DNA of 64,000 nucleotides, from contig CM047430.1 in the NCBI GenBank assembly GCA_026168455.1, positions 67,061,044 to 67,125,043 on the forward strand, in the 5' to 3' direction. This document shows positions 1 to 10,945 of this stretch, piece after piece; within the stretch, counting starts at the first letter, position 1, and each line of letters starts with the position of its first letter. A program made the translations under genes and the position numbers. This stretch comes from Theocolax elegans. Its lineage: Eukaryota > Arthropoda > Insecta > Hymenoptera > Cerocephalidae. The notes beneath the pieces are model-generated. The model was not told where the DNA came from, did not search any database, and worked only from the letters and a program-made list of their open reading frames with translations.

Positions 1-65
1 CGACATTTACGAGATGCTGTCCATCTTGCCGACTCGGTCTGACGCGCTGTTTGCTAATATTTCAG

Positions 66-109
66 GTTCTCCCGCGTGTTCCCGCCTGCAACCCTGGCTG
101 GTATACAAG
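66..109 (+). other. Possible 44-nt internal exon (untranslated or upstream-promoter exon)
   Basis: A pyrimidine/T-rich stretch ends in TTTCAG at 61-65. The 44 bases that follow end in ACAAG and are followed immediately by GTGAGT (110-115), a near-consensus donor. The interval is more GC-rich than the DNA 3' of it. Drosophila Abd-B has several promoters upstream of its main coding exon, and their transcripts splice past it, so a small upstream leader exon here would fit. Splice-like pairs this close also arise by chance, and the interval has no ATG of its own. Confidence 0.25.
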
Positions 110-115
110 GTGAGT

Positions 116-968
116 CACATACTTTAATAAGCACATAATTCTTAGCTCGTAAGTATGTCGAAAAACGAAGGAGAAAAATCAGAAAACGAGTGACTTGGTC
201 AAGGTTGTTGTTCTTCTCGTCCATGCAGCTGTCATAATTTATAGATTGACAATACACCGTTTATTCTTTCTGACCTATTAACCATATTATTTTATAAAAT
301 ACGCTTGAACGGCTAGCTAAATTATAAATATTTGCTTCATAATTATAATATTTGAACTTGAAAATTGTAACGCTGGCAATCTATTTGACTAAATTCAATA
401 GTTGATAGTTCACGATGGAACGTTATTACATATTTCAATAATTATATATAATTAAAAGTAACAAATTCGTTAAATTGAGGTGATATACACGAAACAGCTG
501 CATCGAAGACCGAAATAACCAATGCGCAGTAAAATAGATGTACATATACATATATCGCACACAGTTGTACCGTCGAGGAGCGTTAAAAATTCACCACCGA
601 GAAGATTCAATCCGCACAATAAAGAAACGTCCGCAACGTCTATAGAAAAGAGGTTAATCTCTCCGCGTTACCTCGGAACTTTGGTCAAGCTTTCGAAAAT
701 TTGGGTCAGAGCGTTACGCAAAAGTGTATTACAAAAGAGAATATCGTTTGAAATCGGTCGCCTTGAACATCCCGCGAAGAAGAAAAGTCAAAGAGATCGT
801 TTTTAGATATTAAGGGCTATACGGTCGTACCGAGTGCATATAAGACAGCCGCACGAGTGCGTAAAGTCACGTGTTTATATGCGAGAGAACGCGTGGGAAG
901 TCGGGTGCGCGAGTTGCTCGCCGTTATACGCCGGTAATTAATACGCGCGCGCGAGCGACCGAGAGACC

Positions 969-1016
<48 letters not shown>

Positions 1017-2240
1017 TCGCGCCGCGGTGAGTGATCGCGCGCGCGAGGAAGGTTTTGCGGCTGAAGCTGTTGTCAGACCGTTTTATTTTATTGCTCGTAA
1101 AAGTACCGAGATTTAGACTGCAATACACCCGCGTTATATCATATAGCCCCGTTATGTACGTGCGGACCGAACGAGCTTTACTCCCTTATTCTCTAGTGTG
1201 CTTTACCGAAAAGGAGCATCTTTTATCCCTTTCTCATCTATCGAGCTGCCTTCGGTTCGTATACCGAGTTTCATCGAGCATCGAATATCATCCTGTATGG
1301 ATCGTCGAATGATTACGCGCCGCGGTTCGTCTCTTTGGAAACTGGAACGTTGATTTCTAGACTTGCCTCCGCGATCCGATGTTTGTTTGCTCTTCCATTT
1401 CTTTAAAGGTAGAGGCTCCTTTGAGCTTCGCGCGTTTCCACGATTATTTATTTTACCTTCATTTTTCTCCCAGGCTATAATTATCGAATTATTAACGTCC
1501 CTGCCTGTTTATCGGATTGTATTTATATTTCTGTTTGTCGGAAATAATTTGGATTATTTTTATATAATCATGTTCATATACTACATTTCGTCGTTAACGC
1601 AATTGTGTATTTTTTGCTCGTGACAAAAATAATTACTATTCAACGACACTTGTATCCGTCTCTACGTATATAAGTTTTGATAAAAATTAAATAAAGTATT
1701 CTAAAACATTAACGGAAATGTCGATCCACGTATATACTACATTAAAACACAATTATAAAATTAACTTAGTCGCAATCAACTATTTAAAATTACGAAAAAT
1801 TAATTACTTATATCAGTAGTTTTTAATTAAAAAAAAAATTCATTTTTAAACAAAATTTTCTGCAGGTTTAAACAATCATATTCGATATTTGATAATTGAC
1901 GGATAAATGAGTACAAAAAATTGTAAAATAAAAGTTGCACTTGAAAAAATAATTCTGTTTTTTTAAAAATGATCAATCAAAAGATTGAATTAAAGAAAAT
2001 AAAGAAGTCGATTATAAAGAATAATCCGGTTTCGTAATTGAACCGTCAATTAGACGCAAAAGTTTAGTCGATCCGATCGAAGGATTCCCCCATCCAATCG
2101 ACCGATCTCCCCATCCCCCGTCGAATGAGCGTGGGCGCGGAAAGAAAAACTAATCCGGTTCCTAACGGAAATGAAAAGATAGATCGTCCATCGGCATTGG
2201 TAAAAGCGCGCGACGTGCTTTCCAGCCCGCGCATATAGGT
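116..2240. other. Upstream flank of Abd-B, no recognisable gene
   Basis: The stretch is AT-rich at about 240-480 and 1560-2040 and CpG-rich at about 800-1330, where a long (GA)n array sits. Short open frames in the CpG-rich part are simple-sequence translations (Arg/Glu or Ser/Leu runs) and are not credible proteins. The CpG-rich part could be a further upstream promoter or enhancer, but I see no clear core-promoter motif in it. Confidence 0.5.
979..1012. repeat. (GA)n microsatellite
   Basis: A pure GA run of 17 units lies inside a longer GA-rich tract from about 961. GAGAG pentamers are the binding core of GAGA factor (Trl) in insects. Confidence 0.9.
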
Positions 2241-2241
2241 A

Positions 2242-2248
2242 TATAAAG
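2242..2248 (+). promoter_or_regulatory. Candidate TATA box of the main Abd-B promoter
   Basis: The motif TATAAAG lies where AT-rich flank gives way to the GC-rich leader, about 2.07 kb upstream of the first in-frame ATG. A start about 30 bases downstream would fall near 2272. The placement fits a promoter for the long-protein transcript, but an initiator match there is weak and other starts are possible. Confidence 0.33.
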
Positions 2249-2357
2249 TAACTCCCTCGTACGCACACAGATACATCGGGCGGTCGAAGTCACCTACGTT
2301 CGTTCGCGTCTGGCATCGTTCTACTAGTAAATCCGCGGCGTATTACGGGGGAGCTCG

Positions 2358-2373
2358 ACTACTACTACTACTT

Positions 2374-2405
<32 letters not shown>

Positions 2406-2448
2406 TCTACTTCTACTACTACTACTTCTCCATATCGAGGGGGGGGGG
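2358..2448. repeat. (CTA/CTT)n trinucleotide array followed by a G10 run
   Basis: An imperfect CTA/CTT array runs from 2358 to about 2430. It is followed within ten bases by ten consecutive G at 2439-2448. It lies in the presumed leader or promoter of Abd-B. The opposite strand would encode poly-Val/Glu or poly-Ser, which is artefactual. Confidence 0.85.
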
Positions 2449-2796
2449 AGGGGAGAAGAGAATCGGCATCTCCTCGGAGGGGAGCCAAAGACTCGCCAAG
2501 ACGAGCCGATATACGTGTATATACGTGCCTTGGAAAGAAGCGCCGCGATCTCGCGCTCCGTGCACATACCAGAGCGAGAAAGAGAGCGAGTGTAGAGGGA
2601 GAGAGACGGAAGAAGCTTGATAGAGAGAGCGCGAGAGAACGATCGACGGGACGAGACAGGGAAGGGAGAGGGGGCCGTGCGCCGCGTGTAAGCTCTCGGG
2701 GAGCGCTTGGGAAGGTTGCCAAGACCGCCGGGAGATCGCGCTCGGGTCAGCGGCGGCTCGCGCCGCGGGCTCGCAGCTCCGAGAGACGGGCAGAGC

Positions 2797-2813
2797 TCAG
2801 TTGTCGCTCAGTT
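2797..2813 (+). promoter_or_regulatory. Tandem initiator-like motifs (TCAGTT twice)
   Basis: TCAGTT occurs at 2797-2802 and again at 2808-2813. This matches the arthropod initiator consensus TCAGTY at both places. They lie in the GC-rich region 5' of exon 1 and could mark an alternative transcription start. I did not find a convincing downstream promoter element at the expected spacing. Confidence 0.25.
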
Positions 2814-4309
2814 TGGCTCGGCGAGGCCAACGAGGAAGAAACGGGGGTTCCCCATACGCGACTCTGTGCACATGCATGCGCGCCGCATCGGATGCCCGTG
2901 AGCTCTTGAGCCGTGCGTGCGCGCTTTCGACGACCCCCCGCGAATACGATCCTCGGTACGACTACCTGACCAGGACGACCGATGCTCGTCCCTCGCACCT
3001 AACGACGGGCAAGCCTCGCTCCGCAAAAAAAAGTGAAATCGCTTTCCCGAAAAAGGGAGAAAAAAATTTTTTTTTCTCGAGGCTCCGGACAACCCTAATA
3101 ACGAGGATCCATTGTGACCGAGTGTTGGCTACGAGTGCAGTGCGATTTTAAACGCGAGGCGATGATTCCGCACTCGCTCGGACATACCACGGTGCGCGGG
3201 ACTCCCCGTCTGGACACTTTGCCGCAGCTGATCGCGTGAAAGCAGGACATTGTGCGGGTTGACGGAGGGCGAACGAAACAAAAAAAAATAAAATAAACAG
3301 TAGAGGCTCGATCGCCTCGGCGCGTACTGCTCAGACTCCGAGACTGTGTGCATTATTGAAATTAAAGATTTTCTCCTTCGTGGCGAGAGCCAAAAGTGAC
3401 AGTTATTTCGATATACGTATAGAGATAGCAACACATTTCGTACGTGTCATAGTCAAGGCGAGATAGCTAAAGTGAGTTTTCTGCTTGTTTTTTTTTTCAT
3501 TCTGTACTACGCATGAACCTCCACGTCCCATCCATGGATCTGCCACGACGCACTCATCTGGACTGAACGAACCGATCACCTGGACGACGCGGTCGGCACG
3601 TGGCTCTCGCGTGCTCGACGCACTCGGCCGTCCACCAACGACCATCGGCACCTGTGCGGTACCTCCGCATCCGTCATCGTTATCATCGGGTGGCGCGCTT
3701 CCGCGTTATCTCGGCTGGCGCACCGACTCTTCCCGGCGCTCCTGCCCCTTCCACCTGCCCTCTCTCCTCCTCGCGGTCCGACCCCTACTCCTCTCGGTCC
3801 GCACCCCCTCCGACCGCCTCGGTCCGTCTCGCTCGCTCCCATCCGAATCCTCTCTCCGTCTCGCTCCCGCCAACCACCCACCCCCACTACCCGAAAACCG
3901 CGGCGTGCACGCGCTCTCTTTATTTACCTGCGGATCTCGCGCGCGGTCACGACGTCGACGACGGCTGCCACCGCGACTTCCACGACTTCCACGACTACCA
4001 CGACTCCCGCGACTTCCACGACCTCAACCTCGTCGAGGATGGTCACGGATGGGCCTCGGTGAACGGTGAACGGTCACCCCTAACGCACCTCGCACCTCGA
4101 CTCGACGATCGACCTCTGGACGTGCAACGCGCGGCCGCCGCTGATCGCCCGGCGCGTCGTCGCTACGACGATATTAAAATCGTCGGGCAAACATCGCGAT
4201 TTGCACCATCGCCGATCACGTGGCTTGCTCAACGGCGACGCTGTACGACAATGTGCACGCCGTGCCGCTATGCGGCTCCGGCGTGGCTCACCCTGCCTCC
4301 GTCACGCCG

Positions 4310-5414
4310 ATGGGGACAGTCACCGGAACGGGGAATTCCACCGGGTTGACCTGGTGGAACATGATGAACGGTGCCCCCTACGAGGACAGTCCGCCGCCCG
4401 TAGCACCGACCTCCTCCCTCGTCTCCCTCCAGCAGCAGCACCAGCAGCAGCAGCAGCAACAACAGCAGCAACAGCAGAGCACAGGCACCGGGTCGCACCA
4501 GCAAGCGTCGACGCCCACCTCACCGGGAGCACCTTCCTCGGCCGCGACTTCCCAGCAACCGGCACCCACGGCGAGCGCCTCCTCGACCTCGCCGAGCGCC
4601 TCCTCGGTCGCGAGCAACAGCACTACGGGTCCCCTTCACATACCCGCAAAGCGGCTGACCAGCACGCCCGTGGGCCAGCCCGGGACTGGCTCGAGCTACG
4701 GGGACGTCAACTGCGTCGCCCCGGGAGCCGGGGAACCGAACGGCGGGGGCGCCGGTGCGGCCGGGGTCATCCGGCACTCGCACTCGACGGGCTCGACCCA
4801 GGGGAGCACCGGTTGGGCGAGCTACAGTCCCCACCACCCCCAGGACGGTCACTACTCGGCAGCCGGGCCCCAGGACTCGCTGAACCACCACCAGGCGTAC
4901 GGGGGCACTAATCCCCCGACCTACTACACCAACCTGGCGACCGACCCTACCTCGGGGACGCCGGGCGCCGCGTCCAGGGACCAGCGGAAGAGCTCGGCCC
5001 TGAGCTTCTGGTCGCCCGCGGCCTCCACCACCGGGGCTGCCGGCTCCAACTCGGACTACAAGTCGTACAACTCGGCCGGGGCCGGAGGGATCGCCACGAC
5101 GTCCTCCTCGACGGGATCCTCGGGCGCGGCGGTCGACCCGGCCGTCAGCTGCCACCAGAGCTTCTCCCAGAGTTGGTGCAACTACCCGCCGTACTCGACG
5201 ACGAGGCACCACCACGCGGTCGACACGGCCGCGGCCACCCACCACCACGCGCACTCCCAGGCGAGCGTCTCGTACCTGACGCCCTCGGCAGCTGACGAGC
5301 GGGGCCGAGTCACCGCGGCGATGGTCGCCGACGCCTTTCCCCACGACGGATACGGGGGACTCAGGAACTACGCCGCCTCCGAGCCTGTCACCTCCAGCCC
5401 TTACCCGCCTCCAG
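4310..5414 (+). CDS. Abd-B: Abdominal-B coding exon 1 (N-terminal part of the Hox protein)
   Basis: This exon encodes residues 1-368 and the first base of codon 369. It joins to 13316 in the same phase to give a 517-residue protein. The first in-frame ATG after the upstream TAA (4175) is at 4310, with a poor context (C at -3). A second start, ATGATG at 4361 (residues 18-19), has A at -3 and could be the one used. The protein is low-complexity and unstructured: a Gln run (one His) at residues 41-56, Ser/Thr/Ala/Pro- and Gly-rich stretches, and His clusters at about 300-318. The motif GYGGLRNY begins near residue 347, followed by SSPYPPP at the exon end. This is the usual transcription-activation arm of long Abd-B isoforms. 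Codon third positions are almost all G or C. The exon ends CAG|GTAAGC, a consensus donor. Read on, the frame soon turns into T-rich intron sequence. Confidence 0.87.
4430..4477 (+). repeat. CAG/CAA tract encoding a polyglutamine run in Abd-B
   Basis: Sixteen codons encode Gln except for one His codon (CAC) at the fourth position. CAA interruptions break the pure CAG run. It is in frame with exon 1 (residues 41-56) and probably varies in length between alleles. Confidence 0.9.
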
Positions 5415-5604
5415 GTAAGCATCGACTCCACCACCTTCTTACTCTCCTTTTTCTTTTTCTTTCTTTCTTTTTTTTTCTTTTTTTTACGTATATTCACTTC
5501 CATGCACATGACGCATTTCGATCGATTCCCGGTATTTTTGACATCTTCGAAAAGAACGTCCAAAAATACCGTGAACCCTCGATTTTGTCTACTCGAATAT
5601 CGCG

Positions 5605-5685
5605 AGCAGCGGCAGCGGCAGCGACAGAAGTAGCAGCAGCAGCACCACCACCACCACCATCAGAAGCAGCAGTAACAGCAGCATC
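5605..5685. repeat. Imperfect (GCA)n/(CAC)n triplet array in intron 1
   Basis: GCA/GCG triplets are followed by CAC/CCA triplets and then GCA again. The frame of exon 1 happens to stay open through this stretch as poly-Ala/Pro, but it lies beyond a consensus donor and is intronic. Confidence 0.8.
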
Positions 5686-5926
5686 CGCTGCGAACTAATC
5701 CCGTTCTTATCCGGAAAGTCGTCCTGACGATTCGCTAGAGAAGTCGTAAACTCGATGGTTTTCCACCTCGTAAATTAACGTTTATATTTAACTAAACCTC
5801 TAACACAAATGATACGAGTCTACGATAACGCGTGTTACAGAAAGAAAGGAGGTCCACGTGCGAAATGCCTCGGTATCGCCGCGTGATCGGCGCGCGCAGG
5901 TGGAACGAGAGAGTTAAAAAACAGAG

Positions 5927-5927
5927 G

Positions 5928-5970
<43 letters not shown>
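5927..5970. repeat. (GA)n microsatellite in intron 1
   Basis: A nearly pure GA array of about 20 units. It would be a dense GAGA-factor target if that protein acts here. Confidence 0.9.
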
Positions 5971-6439
5971 AAAAAAGAAAAAGCGAAAGCAAAAATCTCT
6001 TTAATAGCTTCGAAACGACGTAGCGATAAAACGTTTTGTTTTGACTGCGGGATGTCCGCGATATCGATAAAAACTGGAAGGACATGTATGAGCCATTACC
6101 GAAGTACCGGTAGAGAGAGTGAGAGAGAAGCCGGGGGAGGGGAGGGCATTAAAAAAATTTTTGTAGCCCCGTAATAACGCCTATGAATCGCGCTGTAAAA
6201 TTCGAGCGCACATAATTGTCGCAGTAAAAAATCAAGTCATCGCTCATTCATCTAGTCTGGCCAGTTGCGAATTGACGCGGCCACCAGCCCCCTTCCCTCT
6301 CTCACTCTCTCACTCTCTCTCGCTTTTTCACACTCAGTCACTTATTCTCTTCCTCGTTCTCCCTTCTTTAAACTTTCTTTCTCTGTCTCGCTTATGCCTT
6401 TCCTTCTTTCTCGGGTAAACCAAGAGGTGGAGATAGATA

Positions 6440-6475
6440 TAGAGAGCAAGAGAGAGAGAGAGAGAGAGAGAGAGA
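6440..6475. repeat. (GA)n microsatellite in intron 1
   Basis: A GA array of about 15 units, opposite in strand polarity to the CT-rich stretch at 6296-6325 just upstream. Confidence 0.9.
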
Positions 6476-7469
6476 CCCTACAAAGCTCGTGAAACGTCGC
6501 ATGAGCAACAACGAACGGCGGCGGGTTTATTGGCGGCCGTAACTCGTAAACTCTGGCGCGCGCCTCCGATCAGCTGATCCGTTCCATGACCCATGCGTCT
6601 CTCTTTCTATCTCTTTTATCTGACAACTTTGCCCTTCGACTCTTCCCTCGTGCGCTTTCTCGTTCGCGCCTTTATCGGGCATCGATATACTACTTTTTTC
6701 ATTAATACTTTCATCGTATATTGACAAACAAAAGATCCGCGTACATGCATGTATATGCATATATCTATACACACACGTAGCCATTTCCTTGCACTTGACA
6801 TTTCCTCTTTTATCGATACCAGTATTTTAATACGCAACATCGATCCGCGTCGATTAATTACAATAAATCTCACGAATTAAAACTAATAATTAATTCTTCT
6901 AAAAATAGTTAATCAAGCCAAAAATCGGAAATGCAATGGGAATGCGATGACCCCGCCTACGTAAATATCGATATATATGCATACACTTATTACATACATC
7001 TTATTTCCTAGTCTTGAACTTCTATAATTAGGCCAGCTTTCCTTTTATTCTTTTTTATCCAATTAAATCCGAGGATAAAAATGATCGTGGAAACTTGTTC
7101 GGTAAGTCTCGGGTTCTCTCTCTTTCTCTCTCGCGCGCGCGCCCGCTCTCGAAGAAGATGAAAATAGAAACGGGTGTATAACGGAATCGCGTACGCGCCA
7201 CCGCTAGTTTTTCCGTCGCTCAATAGATGGCGGCTGCATTATCTTTGCTCGTTCAAACGGGATATATCCTTCGTGCGTGCTGGCTCACGCTCTTTTCCCC
7301 TCTGCGTTTCTCGCTCTCGTATATAGCCTCGAAAAATGACGTCGTCGGATTGTGTATAGTCTCGGGCTGGTTTACGCTGTGCAACGCTTCACGCACACAC
7401 TCGCGCCCGCGCGCCCGCTCGTTTCTCGTAAACACTCGAAAGGAAAAAAAAATAACTTCACGATTCCAG

Positions 7470-7508
7470 TCTCACTCTCTCTCTCTCTTTCTCTCTTTCT
7501 CTCTTTCT
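7470..7508. repeat. (CT)n/(CTTT)n array in intron 1
   Basis: CT repeats interrupted by TTT. The array lies about 240 bases 3' of the YY1/PHO-like motif ATGGCGGC at 7227-7234. Confidence 0.85.
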
Positions 7509-8416
7509 GGTGGCTTCATTTTATTTGTGATGAAGCGAGTCTCGATTTAGTTTGAAATTGACTTGACACGATCTAAATATTTTTATCACCCACGAAAATA
7601 GATTTCTGTTTGTTTTTTTTATTCATTATTATGTTATTTCTAGCTATCAATACGTTTTACCCCCTTATTACAATAATTATATTAATAATTTTATTATCAA
7701 TGTATAATTAAATTAAATAATTAAAAAAGATTTAGTTTTGACGGTGTTGTAATAATAACGGGTGTATCGAGGTTACCCAACGTATTGAAAAAGAAAAATA
7801 AATAAAAAAAATAGTTAATAGTTGGAAAGTCAATAAAACCATTTTGCACCGTAGATTACGTCAAAACAGAAAACAATACAAATTTATCTCTTGTTACTGT
7901 TTAAAAAGTACACGAGCGCTATCTTTATTTCCGATAGTTCAACCGTAATACAAACATTACGTAAATCTAAAATATCGTAAATTAACGATTGTAATAACGA
8001 TACTAATTATTGTTTTTTGTGTAATTTTAAACAAAATAATAGTTTAAAATTAATATATAACAAAATTAATGTATATATCGTATCGCATTTAAACTACAGT
8101 ATATAACATAGGTATATATCGGTACGTAACCGCATCTAGTTGAACGCCAACACAACACGTTACACCTACTACAAAGGTAAATTGAACGTCGCGGCGAGGT
8201 CTCGGTCTGGGCGTAGTCACCGAGGGAACGGGACCCGATTAAAGCGAGTCCAGACGATCCTCGGTAAAAGCCTGGCTGCACTATACAATGCGAGTATGCG
8301 CGTCTTCTCCTCTAGTCGGAAAAGCTGGCGTTCGCCCCCGAATTCGTTAGGCTATACGCGTAGAAAAAAGGCTTTTCCCTTTTCAAAGTGGCCGAACACC
8401 GGCGGCGAGTTGGCTC

Positions 8417-8563
8417 TCCTCTCTCTCTCTCTCTCTTTCTCTCTCACCCTAGGCGCGCGTAAATCAGCGAGGACAATAGCAGCGCGCGCGCTAGCGTTCG
8501 CTCGATATTGACTTCTCCCCCCTTCTCTCTCTCACTCTCTCTCTCTCTCTCTCTCTCACTCGC
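8417..8563. repeat. Two (CT)n arrays, 8417-8446 and 8524-8560
   Basis: A pair of CT microsatellites separated by about 80 bases of CpG-rich DNA in intron 1. Confidence 0.85.
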
Positions 8564-9699
8564 TCTGTTCACCGCATGCTAAGAATCGCGTTCCTCGTCC
8601 TATATATAGATATATATGTACACCGAGTTCTCTTTCCCTTATTTCTCCTTGACGTGTACGTGTAGGGGAAGCCTTATATGTGTTGGTCGACGTCGGAGGC
8701 CAGAAATCAAGCCGCAGGGAAATCCCCTCCCCCTTGTACGTATCGCCTCGTCTTTACTTTACCTATATACGTATATACGTTTCTCGATAGGATGGAAAAG
8801 CTCGCTTGGGCATTTTCCTCTTGCACAAGGGGTGATTTCGATCAACGAAAAAAAAATCATTTCTCATTTACATAAATATGACAATCGCTCCCTTTCGTGA
8901 AATGTAACTATTAAACGAATGTGTTCCTTTCGTGTCCACGTCTATATATATATATATATACATGCTAATACTTCATTTTATGCATATACGTGTATAATTT
9001 ATTATATTTATCTAAAGAATAATATTTATAATAACTGTACGTATTTATATTATTTAATAATGCTAATTTTTTAAATTATTTAATCTAAACAAATAAAATT
9101 TTAATTTTTTATTAGCACTGCGTGAACCGGATAATATCACTAAATCTTTAAACAAAATGTAAAGTAAACCAAATTTCTTATTTTGATATTTTAATTTTTC
9201 TAGCAATATTAACTCTTCTGTTGCAATGTTTAAAAAGTAATAATTATGTATTAATGTTTTAATTAAATATTTGATTTGATACGATACAAACTCAAAAATG
9301 TTCACGTGCATTGAAAAACGATTGAAATATATAACATCTCTATACTAAGTGATATAATAATTTTAAAAAATTGTTATATAAATTATAATGAATCGATTGT
9401 TTTATTTCGAAAAGACAACACGACCGAATCTAACGTCAAGCTAAAATAATCGTTCGCATTGTTTCAAGCGAAACTAAAATTTAAAATGGAAAAAACGAAC
9501 AAGAACAACCTCGAGTCCATTTTCTTCAAGTGTATTGAATGCGCCATTGTCTTAGAACGTGCATTTTCACTCGAAGCGCGGCTCGGTATTGTTCGAAAGG
9601 AGGCGCGTTGAGCGAACGAAGGGCAACACGTGTACGTGTAAGAGCGCGGGGAAAAAATGACGAGGATTCGTCAATGGTAAATTCATAGCTCGAAAACGA

Positions 9700-9732
9700 A
9701 AGAGAGAGAGAGAGAGAGAGATAGAGAGAGAG
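9700..9732. repeat. (GA)n microsatellite in intron 1
   Basis: A GA array with one AT interruption in a CpG-rich stretch of the intron. Confidence 0.9.
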
Positions 9733-9954
9733 TAAGAGAGACCGGCAAGGAGCCACGTGGGTCTCCGCGAGCCGCGAAGCTATACGACAAGACACCGAGA
9801 ATGCGAATCCTGACCTTAGCCGAAGGAACAATTTGCATATTTCCGCGTTTTAGTGGGCGATAAATTCCCGTCGCTTAGGCAATCGCGCGGCGCGCCGCGA
9901 TGCAAAGAGAGCGTGTGGGTGAGAAAACAAAGGAGCCGAAAGCTTCAAGAGAGT

Positions 9955-9958
<4 letters not shown>

Positions 9959-10003
<45 letters not shown>

Positions 10004-10223
10004 GGAGAGGGGTGGTGCGGGAGGAGGGAGGGCGGGTGGTGGTGGTGTATGCACGGGGGTACAAGAGGGAGGGAACAAGGTAGCGCGAGAATAGCGAAAC
10101 GGAACAGTTTATGCGTCTGGCGGTCGTAGATAATATCATGAAAGGCGATTAAACGGCATATATGCCACACTACGAAAGTCATGAATTTAAATCTCTCTTT
10201 GGCTCACGCTCGCTCGCGCATAG

Positions 10224-10264
<41 letters not shown>

Positions 10265-10305
10265 CTCTCTTTCTCTCTTTCTCTCTTTCTCTTCCTCTTC
10301 CTCTC
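9959..10305. repeat. Convergent GA (9959-9995) and CT (10226-10305) arrays
   Basis: A GA array is followed 230 bases later by a CT array, making a large imperfect inverted arrangement around a G-rich centre (GGGA and GGT repeats at 9996-10050). Paired arrays like this can form hairpins in a transcript of the intron. Confidence 0.85.
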
Positions 10306-10900
10306 GCGCGTTCTCGCTCCATTAACGATCGTATATAGCTACGCGGTGAATCTTCGATTTAGCGATTTCAATCGGATATATTTACGAGGCGCAATTACCA
10401 GCCTCGGTATACAACTGACGAACGCGAGATCGAAATATCGGTCTGTTGTCTTCATCGCGGCTTTCCGAGAAGGTGCATTACGAGACGCGTAGGTATATAT
10501 GCTCACACACGCACACACACATGCACATGCATACATGATTTCGTAATGAGTATATACATGTTAAGTAAAATATTTGAGTTTTTCTCCCAATTAAAGGCGC
10601 GTGCACTTTTAATTAAAAGTACTCTTTGTATAAACAAACTCAATAACGTTCGAAATTTATTAACGTGGGATTTCTTTTAACGTAATTAAGCGGATCGGAC
10701 GTATACATGCACACACACACGCTTACGTGTATATATATAATTCAATCAAAATAAGGTAAAACTGGATAAACGAACCGTAAGAAAATTAAACTCGGGGGAA
10801 AGAAAAATCTGACTACCTAATCAGGAAATAATTAGAAGCCTTACCGCAAAGAGAGGTAAAAAGATATTGGTAACAGTTGGAGCTTCGGCAATACTATTTC

Positions 10901-10904
<4 letters not shown>

Positions 10905-10941
<37 letters not shown>
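10905..10941. repeat. (CT)n microsatellite in intron 1
   Basis: A CT run of about 18 units. A shorter array lies at 11258-11278. Confidence 0.9.

Positions 10942-10945
<4 letters not shown>

Larger units (their letters stand above)
2272..4309 (+). other. Abd-B: Probable 5' UTR / promoter-proximal region of Abd-B
   Basis: This is a GC- and CpG-rich stretch with (CTA)n and (GA)n arrays. It contains repeated GAC/TTCCAC triplet-like sequence around 3960-4030. Open frames here are long only because stops are rare at this GC content, and they change frame without any protein signature. The reading frame of exon 1 is closed upstream by a TAA at 4175-4177. No AG dinucleotide occurs from 4180 to 4316, so the coding start must lie within this same exon. 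A GTGAGT donor-like site at 3472 leaves open splicing inside the leader. Confidence 0.5.

Noticed and set aside
3485..4349. Two long + strand open frames in the leader (3485-4069 and 3600-4349)
   Set aside because: Low-complexity Pro/Ser/Arg or His/Asp translations of GC-rich repeats, in frames different from exon 1 and without any recognisable motif.
4520..5563. 347-codon minus-strand open frame opposite Abd-B exon 1
   Set aside because: Antisense shadow with Arg/Gly/Val bias. It runs into the translated poly-T/CT tract of the intron.
5415..5698. Continuation of the exon 1 frame past 5414 to 5698 with poly-Ala/Pro
   Set aside because: A consensus donor lies at 5415, the sequence turns T-rich and then repetitive, and the join to 13316 restores the Abd-B frame exactly.
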